From the NCBI GenBank assembly GCA_019637195.1, contig JAHBWA010000083.1, forward strand, positions 1 through 37,447: DNA of 37,447 nucleotides. Direction: 5' to 3'. Numbering within the stretch: position 1 is the first letter of the stretch; every line of letters begins with the position of its first letter. Below, one piece after another: positions 1-6,930 of the stretch. The notes under the pieces were generated by a model. That model saw only the letters and a program-made list of their open reading frames with translations, ran no database searches and had not been told where the DNA came from. The translations under genes and the position numbers were made by a program. The stretch is from Labilithrix sp. (lineage in GTDB: Bacteria; Myxococcota_A; Polyangia; Polyangiales; Polyangiaceae).

Positions 1-1
1 G

Positions 2-865
2 TGCGAGCTCTGCGGTGGAACCGGGACGCTCGACGGCGCGCGCGAGGCGTTCATCCCGCGGCCTGGACGCGTCTTCGCTCAGGCCGACTTCCCGCAGCTC
101 GAGCTCTACACCCTCGCCCAGTGCTGCGTGTCGTGGCTCGGGAAGTCCCGGCTCGCGGACGCGCTCAACGCCGGGCTCGATCCTCATCTCTCCGTCGCCG
201 CGCTCATCCTCGGCACGACGTACGAGGATGCGAAGAAGAACAAAGCAACGAGAGAGGTCAAGGAAGCCCGCGGCGCAGGCAAGGTCGCGAACTTCGGGTT
301 CCCTGGTGGTCTCGGGATCGACTCTCTCGTCTCGTACGCGAAGAAGTCCTACGGCGTCGTCCTCACGCGCGAGCAGGCGAAACGGCTCAAAGAGCATTGG
401 TTCGAGGCGTGGCCCGAGATGCCTCACTACTTCGCGCGCATCAACGCGCTCTGCGACAACGCCGCGAACCGCGCCGTCGTCGAGACACTCTTCACAAAGC
501 GGATACGTGGGAACGCCACCTACTGCGCCGCCTGCAACAACGGCTTCCAGGCGCTCGGCGCCGACTGCGCGAAAAATGCTGGCTGGCGGATCGCGCGCGC
601 AGCATATGTGGATCAAGCAAGTCCTCTCTTCAACGCACGGATCGTGGCGTTCATCCACGACGAGTTCATTGCAGAGGTAGACGACGCACCGAGCGCGCAC
701 GACGCGGCGCACGAACTCGCTCGCCTGATGGTCGAGGGGGCCAACGTGTACCTCCCGGACGTGCCGATTCCGATGTCCAAGATGGAGCCGCTTCTGATGC
801 GGCGGTGGTCGAAGAAAGCAGAACCGAGATTCGGCAAGGAGGGGAGGTTGGTCCCATGGGAATGA
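2..865 (+). CDS. Phage-type family A DNA polymerase, 3' part (5' end outside window)
   Basis: C-terminal palm/fingers of a DNA polymerase I family enzyme, which extends a primer on a DNA template. The frame is open from base 2, so the N-terminus lies left of the window. Motif A reads ADFPQLEL, with the metal-binding Asp. Motif B reads RGAGKVANFGF, a variant of the usual R-x3-K-x6-YG helix with the conserved Tyr missing. Motif C is FIHDEF, with the second catalytic Asp. All core palm residues are present, so the visible part looks functional. The compact form, the unusual motif B and the neighbours (sigma factor, excisionase-like gene, integrase) point to a phage polymerase rather than the host polA. 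It overlaps the sigma gene by 10 bp, so the two are probably co-transcribed. Whether a 3'-5' exonuclease domain precedes the polymerase cannot be seen. Confidence 0.9.
   Translation, partial: CELCGGTGTLDGAREAFIPRPGRVFAQADFPQLELYTLAQCCVSWLGKSRLADALNAGLDPHLSVAALILGTTYEDAKKNKATREVKEARGAGKVANFGFPGGLGIDSLVSYAKKSYGVVLTREQAKRLKEHWFEAWPEMPHYFARINALCDNAANRAVVETLFTKRIRGNATYCAACNNGFQALGADCAKNAGWRIARAAYVDQASPLFNARIVAFIHDEFIAEVDDAPSAHDAAHELARLMVEGANVYLPDVPIPMSKMEPLLMRRWSKKAEPRFGKEGRLVPWE
836..847 (+). promoter_or_regulatory. Strong Shine-Dalgarno of the sigma factor gene
   Basis: AAGGAGGGGAGG lies inside the 3' end of the polymerase gene. It ends 8 bp before the ATG at 856 and 14 bp before the in-frame ATG at 862, so it favours 856. 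Confidence 0.6.
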
Positions 866-1527
866 CGAGCGAAGACGCCAAGCAGTATCGGTGGCTCGTC
901 GAGCGGATCGCCAACCGGTACGCGCGTCCAGGGATCGACGTCGACGACCTCGTGCAGGAGGGGTACCTCGGTTTGATCAACGCGTTCGAGACGTGGCGTC
1001 CGGACGGAGGTTCGTCCTTGAAGGCTTGGGCGAGCCTTCACGTGCGGAGCGCGATCTGCAAGGCGCTCGACGCCGCCGACCCAGGCTTCGAGACCGTGTC
1101 GATGGACGCACCGACGAGCGTCGGCGAGCGCGGAGCCTCGCTGCACGACGTCCTCGGGACGCCGGCCGAAGAGGACGTGCCGACGCAGGAGGATGTGATC
1201 GACGAGATCGAGACCAACACGATCGTACGTGAGGAGGTCGACCGGTTGCCGTCGAACCATCGTGTGCTGCTGACGATGTGGGCCGGGACTCCGGTCGACG
1301 ACGGGAAGACCCATCAGCAGATCGCGAACGAGCTCGGGTGCAGCCGTCAGCTCGTGACGCTGCGCTTCGGACAGGCGCTCGGGGCGCTGTGCGTATTCCT
1401 CCATCGTCGTGTGCATACGCCACGTCGAGGTTCGTACGAGCGAATGGCCGTGCGCCGCGCCGGCGGAACCTGCCAGAGCACGTCGGGGAGGGCGCGATGC
1501 GCAACGCGATCGATACCGAAGCGTTGA
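856..1527 (+). CDS. Small sigma-70 family RNA polymerase sigma factor, phage-borne
   Basis: A 223-aa sigma factor, expected to bind core RNA polymerase and redirect it to a set of promoters. Region 2 is clear (roughly residues 10-65): YARPGIDVDDLVQEGYLGL is the conserved region 2.1-2.2 core, followed by a KAWASLHVRSAI stretch like region 2.3-2.4. Region 4 follows at about residues 125-180, with a helix-turn-helix around HQQIANELGCSRQLV. Region 1.1 and a proper region 3 are absent, and there is an acidic linker between the two domains. The last 40 or so residues are Arg-rich and overlap the start of the next gene, so they may carry little function. Position directly behind a phage polymerase suggests control of late element genes. 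The start at 856 is chosen for its Shine-Dalgarno. Confidence 0.85.
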   Translation: MGMTSEDAKQYRWLVERIANRYARPGIDVDDLVQEGYLGLINAFETWRPDGGSSLKAWASLHVRSAICKALDAADPGFETVSMDAPTSVGERGASLHDVLGTPAEEDVPTQEDVIDEIETNTIVREEVDRLPSNHRVLLTMWAGTPVDDGKTHQQIANELGCSRQLVTLRFGQALGALCVFLHRRVHTPRRGSYERMAVRRAGGTCQSTSGRARCATRSIPKR

Positions 1528-1709
1528 TCGAGCACATGAGCCTCGACCGTTTGCTCGCTCTCGTCGTCGCGCACGAAGAGGTGGAGCGCATGGCCGCCGA
1601 GCTCGCACCTGATTCCGATCAGACGTCGGCCGATCTGCCGTCGTCGTGGTTTGACACGATCCCTGCGACGCGCCCGTCGACGGCGCCGGCAGTACGAAAG
1701 GCAGCGTGA
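1497..1709 (+). CDS. Small hypothetical protein (70 aa) of the integrated element
   Basis: I do not recognise this protein. It starts at an ATG behind a GGGGAGGG ribosome-binding sequence and overlaps the 3' end of the sigma gene by 31 bp. The N-terminal half is predicted helical and acidic (EALIEHMSLDRLLALVVAHEE), and the C-terminal part is Pro/Thr/Ser-rich. There is no signal peptide or membrane segment. The tight packing with its neighbours and the clear ribosome-binding site are the main support. It could equally be a dispensable phage accessory gene. Confidence 0.55.
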   Translation: MRNAIDTEALIEHMSLDRLLALVVAHEEVERMAAELAPDSDQTSADLPSSWFDTIPATRPSTAPAVRKAA

Positions 1710-1712
1710 TTC

Positions 1713-1943
1713 ATGAATCGCGATCAAGAGTATGACGAGATGGTCGAGAAGCTGTCCGCCGCGCAGGCGCGCTGCGTCGAACTCCTTTCCGAGCTCCGAC
1801 TCGAGCGCCGCGAGAAGGAAGAGGCGCTCGCGACGGCGCTCATCACCGTCGGAGTCTTGAAGGCCGCGGCCGACGAATGCGTTCGCCTGCGCGTCGAAGT
1901 CGCCATGCTTCGAGCCGCGTTGAATACGAAGGCGGTTGCTTAG
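1713..1943 (+). CDS. Small coiled-coil protein (76 aa) of the integrated element
   Basis: Almost the whole protein is heptad-like and charged, with ELLSELRLERREKEEALAT at the centre and a second run near VRLRVEVAMLRAAL. A short homodimeric coiled coil is likely. No catalytic motif, signal peptide or membrane segment is visible. It begins 3 bp after the preceding stop and ends 12 bp before the next start, so it sits in the same transcription unit as the sigma gene and the excisionase-like gene. Function is unknown; small coiled-coil proteins in phages often serve as scaffolds or partners for other phage proteins, which is only a possibility here. Confidence 0.6.
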   Translation: MNRDQEYDEMVEKLSAAQARCVELLSELRLERREKEEALATALITVGVLKAAADECVRLRVEVAMLRAALNTKAVA

Positions 1944-1955
1944 CGGAGTCGTGCC

Positions 1956-2333
1956 ATGCAGGTCGATATCAGCCTCGCGGAGCTCCTCATGAACGCGATC
2001 GGCAACGGTCGTGTGCCGGGGATCCAGTTTCGGCGTGGCTGGTCCGATGACCGCGCGACCTTCGAAGGTCTGAAGAAGGTGATCGACGATCGGCTCGACG
2101 GTGCTCGCCGCGTCGCTGTCGAAGAGGCGCTTCGCAGAGCGCGCGACGAGCATCCCGTGCTCAAGCTCCGCGCGGAGAACGATCGGCTGCGCGCCGCGTT
2201 CGAGAAGATCACGACGCTCGGGCGGGTCTGCCCGGACTTCGAGACGTGCAGGCACTCCTCTTGCCAGGACTCCTGCGGCGCCGTGCTGATCGCGCTCGAG
2301 GCGTTGGGCGCTCCGGCGAAGAGGGCGCCATGA
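1956..2333 (+). CDS. Hypothetical protein (125 aa), coiled coil with C-terminal cysteines
   Basis: I do not recognise a family. The N-terminal third has no clear motif, the middle (about residues 45-90) is a charged helix of coiled-coil type, and the C-terminal part carries three cysteines in CPDFETCRHSSCQDSC-like spacing (four in all), which could bind zinc. The helix resembles the one in the preceding 76-aa protein in charge pattern, so the two could interact or share ancestry. A GCGGAG ribosome-binding sequence precedes the ATG. The stop overlaps the start of the next gene (ATGA), indicating translational coupling to the excisionase-like gene. Confidence 0.6.
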   Translation: MQVDISLAELLMNAIGNGRVPGIQFRRGWSDDRATFEGLKKVIDDRLDGARRVAVEEALRRARDEHPVLKLRAENDRLRAAFEKITTLGRVCPDFETCRHSSCQDSCGAVLIALEALGAPAKRAP

Positions 2334-2854
2334 CGAGCGAGAAGCCGACGTTTCTCACGACCGCCGCGGCGGCCGCCTACTGCGGCTTCAAGACGACCGG
2401 CGCGCTTCGGAAGGCGCACCTCGAAGGCCGGGTCTCGCCCGCGGGTCGTCGCGGCGGCGTCGGCACGTACATGTGGAGCCGTGAAGAGCTCGACCGCTTC
2501 CTCTGCGGTGCGTCCTCGCATGCTACTGTCTCTGCGGACCGTCCTGCAGCGCCTCCGCACGACAACGGAGGCTCACATGGACACGAAGTGGAAAGTCCGC
2601 TGGAAGCACGAAACGATGACGACGAAGCACGACGGGGTCTACCGGTTGAAGGAAGGCGGCTTCCTCATCCGAGCTCTGCTCGTGCACCCGCTGACGGGCA
2701 AGAGGAAGGAGGTCAAGAAGGTGTTGCTGGATTGCGTGTCGGCGGACAACGCAGCGGCGCACCTGCTCGACGAAAAGAAAAAGGTGCGCGTCGGACTTGT
2801 CGTAGCCGCACCGTCGAAGACGCGCTTCGCCGACTTCGCCATCTCGGTGAATGA
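2330..2854 (+). CDS. Excisionase-like HTH protein, with long overlap into the integrase gene
   Basis: The first 60 or so residues look like a MerR/Xis-type winged helix DNA-binding domain. LTTAAAAAYCGFKTTGAL is the helix-turn-helix, followed by a short beta wing and the typical ending YMWSREELDRFL. Such proteins usually direct excision of the element or regulate the integrase. Position immediately upstream of the recombinase fits Xis. After residue 83 the frame runs for 278 bp out of frame over the integrase coding sequence. That tail is Arg/Gly/Glu-rich and looks like a shadow translation, so only the N-terminal domain is confidently a product. The start ATG overlaps the previous stop (ATGA). 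Confidence 0.6.
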   Translation: MTSEKPTFLTTAAAAAYCGFKTTGALRKAHLEGRVSPAGRRGGVGTYMWSREELDRFLCGASSHATVSADRPAAPPHDNGGSHGHEVESPLEARNDDDEARRGLPVEGRRLPHPSSARAPADGQEEGGQEGVAGLRVGGQRSGAPARRKEKGARRTCRSRTVEDALRRLRHLGE

Positions 2855-3899
2855 GGAGAAGATCGCGAACCGGAAGATCAAGAGCGCGAAGAGCCGCGAC
2901 AACAAGAAGACGCTCCTCGCGCATCTGATCGACGGAGTGACCGGCGAGTCCGGCGCTCGCGTCGACGGGCTCGGCGACTACTACATCGAGACGCTCCCCA
3001 CGGAGCGCATCGAGCAGTGGCGCCGGGAGGTCCAGGCGTTGATCATGGCCGACGACTACTCGCCGACCACGTGCAACACCTGGCTTCGCGAGCTGCGTAC
3101 GATCTGCCGTGAAGCGAAGCGGCGGTTCAAGCTCGCCGCGCCGGCGACGGAGGGGATCTCGATGTTCGACACGTCGGAGGTCGAGACCTTCACGCCCGAG
3201 GATCCCAACTCGCTCGGCGAGAACGCCGAGAAGGTGAGTGAGTTCCTCGCGACGATGAAGGAGCTCTACCCGCAGCACTTCGCGATGACGTTCCTTGGCT
3301 TCATCATGGGCCTGCGTCCTTCGATGCTCCGTCCGGTTCGCCGGAAGGGCAGCGAGTCGGACGTGGACTTCGACAAGGGCATGATCTGGTTCCGGCGTTC
3401 GCACACACGCGGCAACGAGGTCATGCGCATGACGAAGAACGGGTTGCGCTACGGCGTCGGGCTTCCGCCCGAGGCCATGGCCGTCATCCGTTGGCACATC
3501 GATACGCAGCTCACGACCGACGAGCAAAAGGAGAGCGATCTTCTCTTCGCGACGGAGGAAGGCGGGTTCAGGGCGCCGTGCGTCTTGAACAAGCCGTTCG
3601 CCGTCGTGTCGAAGGCGATCGGTCTGCCCTTCGTCCTCACGCAGAAGGCGATGCGCCGGACGTTCACTGACCTCACGGCGAGGGCCAAGGTCGAGAACGC
3701 CGTCCGTAACTCCATCGGCGGGTGGAAGTCGGACGCGGTGCCGGACGGGATCTACCGGACGGTGTTCGCGACCGATCAGCGCGCGGCCGTCGCCAAGGTC
3801 ATCGACATCATGGGCGCGCGCGAGTCGCGCGGACAGGAGTGTGCTCCGGCGTGTGCTCCGACCTCGAAAGAGTGTGCTCCGAAAGAAAAAGCCGGCTGA
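2577..3899 (+). CDS. Tyrosine recombinase (integrase) of the tRNA-Gly-integrated element
   Basis: A 440-aa site-specific recombinase. An N-terminal arm-binding-like beta region (GVYRLKEGGFLIRALLVHP) is followed by a core-binding helical domain around residues 80-210 and the catalytic domain at about 215-420. Catalytic Arg I is in FIMGLRPSMLRP. The second box reads KAMRRTFTDL, so Arg II is present but the usual preceding His is Lys. The next box reads IGGWKSD, with Trp at the His/Trp position. The nucleophile is probably the Tyr of DGIYRTV. The start at 2577 follows an ACGGAGG ribosome-binding sequence; longer frames upstream lack support. The C-terminus carries three Cys-Ala-Pro motifs. The gene points at, and ends 38 bp from, the tRNA-Gly 3' end, which is the likely attachment site. 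Confidence 0.88.
   Translation: MDTKWKVRWKHETMTTKHDGVYRLKEGGFLIRALLVHPLTGKRKEVKKVLLDCVSADNAAAHLLDEKKKVRVGLVVAAPSKTRFADFAISVNEEKIANRKIKSAKSRDNKKTLLAHLIDGVTGESGARVDGLGDYYIETLPTERIEQWRREVQALIMADDYSPTTCNTWLRELRTICREAKRRFKLAAPATEGISMFDTSEVETFTPEDPNSLGENAEKVSEFLATMKELYPQHFAMTFLGFIMGLRPSMLRPVRRKGSESDVDFDKGMIWFRRSHTRGNEVMRMTKNGLRYGVGLPPEAMAVIRWHIDTQLTTDEQKESDLLFATEEGGFRAPCVLNKPFAVVSKAIGLPFVLTQKAMRRTFTDLTARAKVENAVRNSIGGWKSDAVPDGIYRTVFATDQRAAVAKVIDIMGARESRGQECAPACAPTSKECAPKEKAG
3839..3881 (+). repeat. Three direct GTGTGCTCCG repeats at the integrase 3' end
   Basis: Exact copies of GTGTGCTCCG lie at 3839-3848, 3851-3860 and 3872-3881, with start-to-start spacing of 12 and 21 bp. In frame each encodes Cys-Ala-Pro. 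Their place between the integrase core and the tRNA target is where arm-type binding sites of an integrase or excisionase would be expected. Confidence 0.5.
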
Positions 3900-3916
3900 G
3901 CATCGCTCTAACCGGC
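3886..3916 (-). terminator. Rho-independent terminator behind tRNA-Gly, possibly bidirectional
   Basis: On the minus strand the arms GCCGG (3916-3912) and CCGGC (3895-3891) enclose an inner GAGC-GAT-GCTC hairpin. They are followed directly by a run of five T (3890-3886). This fits termination of the tRNA transcript. In the plus direction the same stem is followed by CGCTTTT, so it may also end the integrase message. Confidence 0.6.
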
Positions 3917-3937
3917 CGCTTTTACTTACTTATTTTG

Positions 3938-4009
3938 AGCGGGAGAAGGGATTCGAACCCTCGACGTCCACCTTGGCAAGGTGGCACTCTACCACTGAGT
4001 TACTCCCGC
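3938..4009 (-). tRNA. tRNA-Gly (anticodon GCC), probable attachment site
   Basis: A 72-nt cloverleaf. The acceptor stem is GCGGGAG/CTCCCGC, with U as discriminator base. The D arm is closed by ACTC/GAGT. The anticodon stem CCACC/GGTGG holds the loop TTGCCAA with anticodon GCC. The variable loop is ACGTC and the T arm GAGGG-TTCGAAT-CCCTT. CCA is not encoded. The gene is complete although an integrase gene lies right behind its 3' end, as expected when an element restores the tRNA on integration. Confidence 0.97.
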
Positions 4010-4040
4010 AGCCTGCGACGCCTCTGCGTTGCGAGAGGCC

Positions 4041-4069
4041 TTCATAGGCCAACGTTTCCGGTACGTCAA
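4041..4069 (-). promoter_or_regulatory. Promoter of tRNA-Gly
   Basis: On the minus strand a TTGACG -35 box (4069-4064) and a TATGAA -10 box (4046-4041) are separated by exactly 17 bp. Transcription would start about 25 nt before the mature tRNA 5' end. This is the best sigma-70-type promoter in the window. Confidence 0.75.
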
Positions 4070-4201
4070 CAGCTCTCCGCGACGACCTGGTCCGCGAGCG
4101 GCCACCCGCCAGATTCCGGCCAGCACCGGCGGCTCCATGCGGCGGCGGCCCTCGCGGAGGACGGCAGGGAAATCGGCGCTGCCCGCTCGGGTCCGATGCC
4201 C

Positions 4202-4207
4202 TAAGCT
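4202..4207 (+). promoter_or_regulatory. -10-like TAAGCT before the 49-aa lipoprotein
   Basis: TAAGCT ends 11 nt before the ATG at 4219, so a transcript from it would have a leader of only about 5 nt. Confidence 0.35.
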
Positions 4208-4218
4208 GGCCTCCGAAC

Positions 4219-4368
4219 ATGGTCCGACGGCGTCAGCTCCACCTGCTCGGCCACCTCCCGCTCTTGCTCCTGGCGCTCACGGCGATCGTCGCGATGACGC
4301 AGGCCTGCACCGGCGGAGGTGGCGATGCCGGCTTCGGCGACGCCTACGGCTACGGCGACGACGACTGA
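4219..4368 (+). CDS. 49-aa putative lipoprotein, Gly/Asp-rich tail
   Basis: A short gene supported by composition and architecture. The N-terminus is MVRRRQLHLLGHLPLLLL, a positively charged start and hydrophobic core, followed by a lipobox-like AMTQAC with the Cys at residue 30. The mature part is only about 20 residues, Gly/Asp/Tyr-rich (TGGGGDAGFGDAYGYGDDD). Nearly every codon ends in G or C, as in neighbouring real genes. The lipobox is imperfect: Thr stands where Leu is usual at -3. It overlaps the start of the GT-C-like gene by 44 bp in another frame. The function is unknown; tiny lipoproteins of this type are probably anchored in the envelope. A non-coding leader that merely looks coding is the main alternative. 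Confidence 0.55.
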   Translation: MVRRRQLHLLGHLPLLLLALTAIVAMTQACTGGGGDAGFGDAYGYGDDD

Positions 4369-5989
4369 GGCCGACGTCCGCGCGGAGCGCGAGCCAGAGC
4401 CTGAGCCGAAGCGCGAGCCCAAGCCCGAGCCGGAGCGCCCGCGCGAGCCCAAGGCCGGGCGCATCGTGCTCGCGCTGGTGGCGGCCGCGTCCGCCGCGCC
4501 GCTCCTCTTCGGAAGGCACCTCCCGTTCACCGATCTGCCCGAGCACGTCGCGGTCGCGTCGTCGCTCGCGCACTGGAACGATCCCGCGTACCGGGTGGCC
4601 GAGCACTACGCGCTCGCGTTCCCCAAGACCCCGTACGTCCTCTTCCACGTCGTCGTCGCCGCCATCGCGATCCTCACGCGCGATCCCGAGATCGCTGCCC
4701 GAATCCTGCTCGTCGCGATCGCGATCGCCCTGCCCTTCTCGCTCCGCAGCTTGCTCGACGCGCTCGGCGCGGACCGGCGCCTGGCCGTGCTCGCGCCGCT
4801 GCTCTTCTGGAACCGGGCGCTCGTGCTCGGGCTGCTCCCGTTCGTCGCGTCGATCCCCGTGCTCGTCTTCGCGGTCGCGACCGTCGTGCGCGCGACGAGC
4901 TCACGATCGGTGAAGGCGCGCGCGATCCTCGCCGTCCTCGGAGTCGTCCTCTTCTATCTGCACGTCAGCTCGTTCCTCGTGTTCGTCGTGACCGCCATAG
5001 CGCTCGCGCTCACGACGCGCGGCGTCCGCGCGATCCGCGAGACCTGGTGGCTGCTCCCGAGCGCCGCCCTGAGCGTGCTCTGGATCGCGAGCGGACGCAT
5101 CACAGCCCACGGCAGCGCCTTCCTCGAGCGCGAGGAGGTCTCGTACGCGACCCCCGCGCGCGCGTTCGCGCTCTTTCCGCTGTGGCTCCACGACATCTGG
5201 CAGACGCACGCCGACGAGGCGCTCGCGATCCTCTGGTGGGCGAGCGTCGTCCTGCTCGCCGTCGCGAGCATGCGCGCGCGCGAGGGCTCCTTGTCCGGCA
5301 TGAAGACGCGCCTCGTCCCGCTCGCGGCCGTCCTCGCGGTGTTCCTGGCGACCCCGCATCGCGCCGGCGTCGGGCTCTTCCTGAACGAGCGCCTCGCGCC
5401 GCTCCTGGCGCTCTTCGCGATCCCGATCCTCCGCCCCCCACCGCGAGCGATCCTCACGCGGATCGGGCTCGCCTCCGCCGTCGTCGCGACGCTGGCCGCG
5501 AGCGTCGTCGCGATCCGCGAGATCAGCGCGGCGGACCGCGAGGAGATGGCCGGCTTCGACGCGCTCATCGGCGTCATGCGGCCCGGGGCTCGCGTCGTCG
5601 CGCTCAACTTCGACCGCAGGTCCCGACACGCGCAGTTCGCGCCGTGGCTCCACGTCGCCGCGTACCACCGGATCCGCCGCGGCGGCGTCAACGCCTACTC
5701 CTTCACCGGCCTCGAGCACTGGCCCCTCCGCTACACCGACGCTGGAGCGCCGCCGGCGCGCCCGTCGCTCGCCCGGGCCACGTCGCCGTGCCTCTTCCGC
5801 AACAGCGTCGACGGGCTCTACTTCGACTACGTCCTCACGCGCGGCGCGCGCGATCCCTTCGCCAACGCGCCACCGGGCCCGCGCTGGCGATCGCGCGGCC
5901 AGGCAGCCGCCTTCACGCTCTACGAAAAGACGGCTGCGCCGCACGCCGCCGGCGGCCCTCCGGAGGATCGCGGCCCCTGCAGCGACTGA
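4325..5989 (+). CDS. Polytopic membrane protein, GT-C glycosyltransferase-like
   Basis: A 554-aa protein with a charged, Glu/Pro/Lys-repetitive cytoplasmic N-terminus (residues 18-45) and then about ten hydrophobic segments. The first loop after TM1 reads PFTDLPEHVAVA, an Asp-containing position like the catalytic loop of GT-C fold enzymes that use lipid-phosphate sugars. The hydrophobic segments end near residue 400. A soluble C-terminal domain of about 150 residues follows, presumably periplasmic. No exact family is recognised, so the glycosyltransferase role is inference from fold-level resemblance. The start ATG at 4325 follows a GGCGGAGG ribosome-binding sequence; GTG at 4319 is an alternative but overlaps it. 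It is probably co-transcribed with the 49-aa lipoprotein gene. Confidence 0.75.
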   Translation: MPASATPTATATTTEADVRAEREPEPEPKREPKPEPERPREPKAGRIVLALVAAASAAPLLFGRHLPFTDLPEHVAVASSLAHWNDPAYRVAEHYALAFPKTPYVLFHVVVAAIAILTRDPEIAARILLVAIAIALPFSLRSLLDALGADRRLAVLAPLLFWNRALVLGLLPFVASIPVLVFAVATVVRATSSRSVKARAILAVLGVVLFYLHVSSFLVFVVTAIALALTTRGVRAIRETWWLLPSAALSVLWIASGRITAHGSAFLEREEVSYATPARAFALFPLWLHDIWQTHADEALAILWWASVVLLAVASMRAREGSLSGMKTRLVPLAAVLAVFLATPHRAGVGLFLNERLAPLLALFAIPILRPPPRAILTRIGLASAVVATLAASVVAIREISAADREEMAGFDALIGVMRPGARVVALNFDRRSRHAQFAPWLHVAAYHRIRRGGVNAYSFTGLEHWPLRYTDAGAPPARPSLARATSPCLFRNSVDGLYFDYVLTRGARDPFANAPPGPRWRSRGQAAAFTLYEKTAAPHAAGGPPEDRGPCSD

Positions 5990-6085
5990 CGCGGAGGCGC
6001 GGCCCCGCACCGCGGCCGCGGCGCCTGACGGACGCGCAGCCCGTCGCGCGGCCCGCCGTCTCTGGCCGAGCGTTGGGCGGCTGCC

Positions 6086-6091
6086 TAAATT
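6086..6091 (+). promoter_or_regulatory. -10-like TAAATT before the Cys-rich lipoprotein
   Basis: TAAATT ends 6 nt before the ATG at 6098, which would place the transcription start at the start codon itself. No Shine-Dalgarno is present, in line with a leaderless message. Confidence 0.4.
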
Positions 6092-6097
6092 CCGGCC

Positions 6098-6616
6098 ATG
6101 AAACGCCCACTTACATCAACCTGGTTGCTCTTGTTCTTCGGCGGCGTCGCGCTCGGCTGCAGTGGCAAGCCGAGCTCCCCTGCTCCAGGCGACGTCAACG
6201 CCAGCGCCTCGCCGGCGTCGGCCGACGAGCGATCGCCCGCTCCCACCAGCAACCCGACGTCCACCGCGCCGGAGACGCCGCCCGTGACGCCGCCGGACGC
6301 CCCGGTGACGTGCGACGGCGTTCGCTGCTCGGAGGACACCTTCTGCGACCTGCAGACCGTCACCTGCGTCCGCGCGCCATGCCCGCCGATCACGAGGTGC
6401 GTCTCCGGCACCCACCCTTGCGCCGCCACGACCTGCGCGCAGGGATCGGCGTGCGAGTCGCACGATCTCGAGGCGCGCTGCGTCCCGATGCCGGCGCCGC
6501 CGGGCGGATCGCCGTGCGGACGCGGGACGTGCGAGGCGGGCATGGTCTGCTGCAACGCGAGCTGCGGGATCTGCACGCCGCCGGACGGCGCCTGCACCCA
6601 GCAGGCTTGCGACTGA
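6098..6616 (+). CDS. Cys-rich lipoprotein (172 aa)
   Basis: The signal peptide MKRPLTSTWLLLFFGGVALGC has a good lipobox ALGC, with lipidated Cys at residue 21. A Ser/Pro/Thr/Ala-rich linker (about 22-72) is followed by a region with 16 further cysteines up to the C-terminus. The last part, from CGRGTCEAGMVCCNASC to the end, resembles a short Cys-rich unit common in secreted proteins of Polyangiales; its function is unknown. The many even-spaced cysteines suggest a disulfide-stabilised outer-surface or periplasmic protein. The gene stands alone between the GT-C-like gene and a convergent gene. Confidence 0.8.
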   Translation: MKRPLTSTWLLLFFGGVALGCSGKPSSPAPGDVNASASPASADERSPAPTSNPTSTAPETPPVTPPDAPVTCDGVRCSEDTFCDLQTVTCVRAPCPPITRCVSGTHPCAATTCAQGSACESHDLEARCVPMPAPPGGSPCGRGTCEAGMVCCNASCGICTPPDGACTQQACD

Positions 6617-6810
6617 TCACGTCCTCACGACGACCCATCCCCGGCGGCCGGGCCACTCCGCGCTCCTGCCGCCTCCACCCTCGACCGACGAGGCCACGCC
6701 CCCGCGCCGCGGGCCGTGGCCTCGCGCTTCCATCCCGCCACGAGCGCCACGTCGCTCCTCCGCTCCACTCGCCCCCCCACCCGGACCCGCCGAGCCGCGC
6801 GCTCGCCGCG

Positions 6811-6890
6811 CGGCCTCGCGGCCTCACGACCTCGCGACCTCGCGACCTCACGACCTCACGACCTCACGACCTCACGACCTCGCGGCCTCA
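6811..6890 (+). repeat. Tandem array of ten 8-bp units, CGRCCTCR
   Basis: Ten contiguous units: two CGGCCTCR, then seven CGACCTCR, then CGGCCTCA, followed by a decayed unit. The array sits in the roughly 310-bp gap between two convergent genes (6617-6930). That gap otherwise shows only Pro/Arg-coding low-complexity sequence and no gene I can support. The 8-bp period is not a multiple of three, so it does not code for a regular peptide repeat. Confidence 0.85.
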
Positions 6891-6930
6891 CGACTCACGC
6901 CCTCGTGACCTGACGCGACCCTCGGTGCGC

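Noticed and set aside
4010..4218. Arg/Pro-rich frames between tRNA-Gly and the 49-aa lipoprotein
   Set aside because: They cover the tRNA promoter and show no domain or start signal; no gene is supported here.
6811..6890. CRISPR array
   Set aside because: Units are contiguous 8-mers with no spacers and no cas genes nearby; the same holds for the 22-bp repeat at 13339-13419.
6716..6913. 65-codon plus-strand frame over the 8-bp repeats
   Set aside because: The translation is only a repeat-driven Ser-Arg-Pro pattern; there is no start signal and no homology, so I call the region a tandem repeat without a gene.
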